Assembly: GCA_018221245.1 (NCBI GenBank)
Contig: JAAOYH010000031.1
Coordinates: 1 to 16,217, forward strand
DNA: 16,217 nt
Reading direction: 5' to 3'
Origin: Candidatus Woesearchaeota archaeon
Lineage (GTDB): Archaea; Nanobdellota; Nanobdellia; Woesearchaeales; UBA525
Shown: piece by piece, positions 14,394 through 16,217 of the stretch
Layout of the letters: the number at the start of each line of letters is the position of its first letter
Numbering within the stretch: position 1 is the stretch's first letter
Program-made: the position numbers and the translations under genes
The notes under the pieces: model-generated
What the model was told of the DNA's origin: nothing
Seen by the model: only the letters and a program-made list of their open reading frames with translations
Database searches by the model: none

Positions 14394-15190
14394 GGTTCCA
14401 TCACGCGCTCTTGGAGCAAGTCATAGTATGTTAGTTGGATTCTCTGCATATCCCTAAGGATGAACGAACCGTCATCTTCTTTTGTTCCTACAACAGACCA
14501 TCTTTCCTCAAACCCAGGGTACACTTCTGCTTCAGGACCTATGATTATCGTGGGAACCGCAGTTATTCCATATTTCTCCAATAGTTCTTTACCTTCTGGA
14601 CTGGAAATATCAACTTTGTGTTCTTCTTTTATAGAAAGGTATTGATTCTCTATGTTTTGTCTGTGGATATCAACATCATAGCACTCTTTGCACTCTTTCA
14701 TATCTAGTAGGGTGATAACTACGTCTCCACGCATCCTCTGTTCCTTAACATCCCAGAAGGGTGGGTTAAATGTAGGGAGGACGTACCACTTGCCAGCGTA
14801 TAGACCTTCATCGATTGTTTTGATAGAACCCCATAGTTCCCAGTCAGTCAGCATCTCAGGGTATTCTTCAATACTCTGATTGAAGACAAGAGCAGGAAGA
14901 ATCTTAGTTTCAAAAATACCGTCAGGACCATCCTCCAATAATATGTTTATCTGATTTTTGAGCAGGTCTGCGTACGCTCTCACGTCATAGCATTCTGGAC
15001 AGTCTGAAGATTCTAGTACCAACGTTCTCACTTCGGGAAGAACCTCAGGCTCTGGAGGAGGTATGACTTTCGGAACTGGTCTAGGCACTACAGGTGCTGC
15101 AGATTCATCCAGCTTCACCTGCATCAGCAGTATGAATATCACATTCAGGACTATAACTGCCGAGAGCACGTACATCAGTTGCTTTCCCAT
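14390..15190 (-). CDS. Membrane-anchored protein with two CxxC thioredoxin-like domains
   Basis: 266 residues. Anchor helix at about 5-24, proline-rich stalk at 33-52 (PRPVPKVIPPPEPEV), then two halves. Half one has L-E-S-S-D-C64-P-E-C67-Y-D-V, with a later ILPALVF whose proline could be the cis-proline. Half two has L-L-D-M-K-E-C167-K-E-C170-Y-D-V and later ITAVPTIIIG (P213), a clear thioredoxin-fold cis-proline strand. The matching C-x-E-C-Y-D-V in both halves shows internal duplication. Family assignment beyond thioredoxin-like is not possible; outside localisation is inferred from the anchor. It lies between a VKOR-type thioredoxin protein (2-nt gap) and a DsbA-like protein (ATGA overlap), so it is probably an electron-transfer intermediate or a disulfide reductase. 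The tail has WSVVGTKEDDGSFILRDMQR, of unknown role. Confidence 0.83.
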   Translation of the reverse strand: MGKQLMYVLSAVIVLNVIFILLMQVKLDESAAPVVPRPVPKVIPPPEPEVLPEVRTLVLESSDCPECYDVRAYADLLKNQINILLEDGPDGIFETKILPALVFNQSIEEYPEMLTDWELWGSIKTIDEGLYAGKWYVLPTFNPPFWDVKEQRMRGDVVITLLDMKECKECYDVDIHRQNIENQYLSIKEEHKVDISSPEGKELLEKYGITAVPTIIIGPEAEVYPGFEERWSVVGTKEDDGSFILRDMQRIQLTYYDLLQERVMEP

Positions 15191-15192
15191 GG

Positions 15193-15651
15193 CTATGTCT
15201 CACATCCTGTCTTGTCCGCTAAGAATGCCAAGTCCTGCACCCCCGAAGAAGCAACTCCATCTGAGAACACCCAGGTAGGGTAGCTATCTACTCCCGCAAG
15301 CTGGCACGCTGTCGGGTTGACATCGCAGTTGATGTAGTTCACGTACTTGAATGACCTGCCGAACATGCGTTTCTGATCCTGGCAATGAGGACACCAGTCT
15401 GTGCCATACATTATAGCGCCTTCTGTGGTTATGCATTTGGCGAAGTCGTCATATTCTCCTGGTCGGGAATCATCCAGAGCGACATATATCCCATAAGCTG
15501 CAGCGATTATTATGATTGTTAAAATTGAGTAGTTCAGTATCTTTTTGTTACGCTGCCTCTTTCTGAACTGCGCTCTCCTTAAATGAGCCTGTTCTTCACG
15601 CGCTTTGGACTTTTTCTTCCTTTTGTGATATCTTGTTGCTTTCTTCGCCAT
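15193..15651 (-). CDS. Membrane-anchored VKOR-type thioredoxin domain protein
   Basis: 152 residues. A very basic cytoplasmic N-terminus (residues 1-37, rich in Lys/Arg) precedes one helix at about 41-58 (SILTIIIIAAAYGIYVAL). The outside domain has F-A-K-C73, then AIMYGTDW with C87-P-H-C90-QDQKRMFG, C109, C116 and SYPTWVF with cis-proline P125. This pattern (FAKC, MYGxxWCPHCQxQKxxFG, YPTW) is that of the thioredoxin domain fused to bacterial and archaeal VKOR homologues, but the four-helix VKOR part is not here. It may pair with a VKOR encoded elsewhere, or act alone as an oxidase. Six cysteines lie outside. The ATG directly follows the TGA of the winged-helix gene, so translation is coupled. 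The basic N-terminus, unusual for a single-pass protein, might contact nucleic acid or ribosomes. Confidence 0.88.
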   Translation of the reverse strand: MAKKATRYHKRKKKSKAREEQAHLRRAQFRKRQRNKKILNYSILTIIIIAAAYGIYVALDDSRPGEYDDFAKCITTEGAIMYGTDWCPHCQDQKRMFGRSFKYVNYINCDVNPTACQLAGVDSYPTWVFSDGVASSGVQDLAFLADKTGCET

Positions 15652-16203
15652 TCAAATCTCCCTCTTCAAGTGGACCGTGTTTGTCTTTCCGTCTTCTATT
15701 TTTTTGATAAGGCTTCTCTCGTCTAATGTCTTTAGGAGCTGGCTAAGCTTCGCCTTGCTCATATCAACTCTAAGTCTTAATGTTGCCTGGGTTATGCCTG
15801 GCTGTACCTTGACAGCTTCGATTATCTTTTTCTCATCCTCTGTGAGTACTGACAGTATCAGATTTGACGCTTCATCTCTCTCTAGGTTGGTTTTCCTATC
15901 CTTGAGCTCTCCCAAGATAGCCTTCTGGGTTCTATCGGATCTGTACAAGTAGATTCCGAGCATTATTGCTATAAGAGCCAATCCTATTGCAACAGGGCTA
16001 GGCAGGACTATGTTAGATTCGTCTGCCTGCGGACAAAGGGTTGGATCATCGTACTTACACTCAGTTGGCTCTATAGTCACGAGCTGGTCTATAGCTATGT
16101 CTCTCTGCTGCTGAAGACGATCTGTATAGAGGAATGTTAATATAACTATGAGAACTGTGACTATAACTAGGAATAACCCTAATACTCTACCCCCTACTCT
16201 CAT
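15652..16203 (-). CDS. Two-TM winged-helix regulator with outside cysteine pair
   Basis: 183 residues from the ATG at 16203, close to the window edge; no stop precedes it in the 14 nt visible and there is no good ribosome-binding site, so the N-terminus could extend further. Helix 1 is about 7-26 (VLGLFLVIVTVLIVILTFLY) and helix 2 about 70-88 (PVAIGLALIAIMLGIYLY). The loop between, residues 28-68, contains C49 and C57 (TECKYDDPTLCPQ). After helix 2 is a charged linker and a winged-helix domain at about 115-183: TEDEKKIIEAVKVQPGITQA, then MSKAKLSQLLKTLDERSLI and a wing ending NTVHLKREI. With the basic N-terminus inside, the loop is outside and the DNA-binding domain inside. This plan is known in archaeal membrane-bound regulators; the cysteine pair is not something I know from them. 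It heads the redox operon and probably controls it. Confidence 0.8.
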   Translation of the reverse strand: MRVGGRVLGLFLVIVTVLIVILTFLYTDRLQQQRDIAIDQLVTIEPTECKYDDPTLCPQADESNIVLPSPVAIGLALIAIMLGIYLYRSDRTQKAILGELKDRKTNLERDEASNLILSVLTEDEKKIIEAVKVQPGITQATLRLRVDMSKAKLSQLLKTLDERSLIKKIEDGKTNTVHLKREI

Positions 16204-16217
16204 AAGATAGCTGTCGC

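Noticed and set aside
1..16217. tRNA, rRNA, insertion sequence, integrase or attachment-site signals
   Set aside because: None seen on reading; coding density and gene order are those of an ordinary chromosomal region.

Overview
The window reads as chromosomal DNA of an archaeon. The promoters are TATA boxes (TTTATAAA, TTTAAATA) placed about 22-35 bp before start codons, with no bacterial -35/-10 pairs. Three genes share an identical GAGGTG box exactly 4 nt before the start codon. At least two other genes look leaderless. The gene content (RAD55/KaiC-like ATPase, small zinc-ribbon proteins, membrane-anchored winged-helix protein, MoxR/DUF58/BatA cluster, anchored thiol oxidoreductases) also fits archaea. 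A DPANN-type or deep euryarchaeal lineage is my guess from the style of the genes and cannot be settled here. No rRNA, tRNA, CRISPR, IS element or integrase was seen. Genes are densely packed and no gap exceeds about 120 bp.

Layout. (1) 1-920, minus: a multi-pass membrane protein, probably MFS-like, cut by the window edge. (2) 920-1037: a compact divergent promoter with two TATA boxes and a 10-bp direct repeat around one of them. (3) 1037-4619, plus: an eight-repeat beta-propeller protein; a RAD55/KaiC-like ATPase with an odd Walker A; a tiny membrane protein; then an overlapping three-gene unit of two paralogous double zinc-ribbon proteins and a helical protein of unknown function. (4) 4657-5046, minus: an extremely lysine-rich, histone-H1-tail-like protein built from five-residue repeats, with its own promoter and T-rich terminator. 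(5) 12760 down to 5142, minus: a six-gene MoxR-type operon in the order BatA-like vWA protein, large double-vWA/GATase-like protein, anchored coiled-coil protein, three-helix membrane protein, MoxR AAA+ ATPase, DUF58 protein. (6) 13687-12836, minus: a leaderless ROK-family sugar kinase lacking the usual zinc motif. (7) 16203 down to 13749, minus: a tightly coupled four-gene envelope thiol-redox operon: two-TM winged-helix protein, VKOR-type thioredoxin domain protein, tandem CxxC protein, DsbA-like protein.

How they work together. The MoxR operon probably encodes a membrane-associated chaperone or assembly machine, in which the AAA+ ATPase works with vWA proteins on an envelope target; two of its members have no recognised family. 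The redox operon places three membrane-anchored thioredoxin-fold proteins behind a transmembrane winged-helix protein whose outside loop carries two cysteines, which suggests (inference) a sensor of extracytoplasmic thiol state controlling its own oxidoreductases. The plus-strand cluster and the lysine-rich protein look like information-processing or regulatory genes, but their jobs cannot be assigned from sequence alone.
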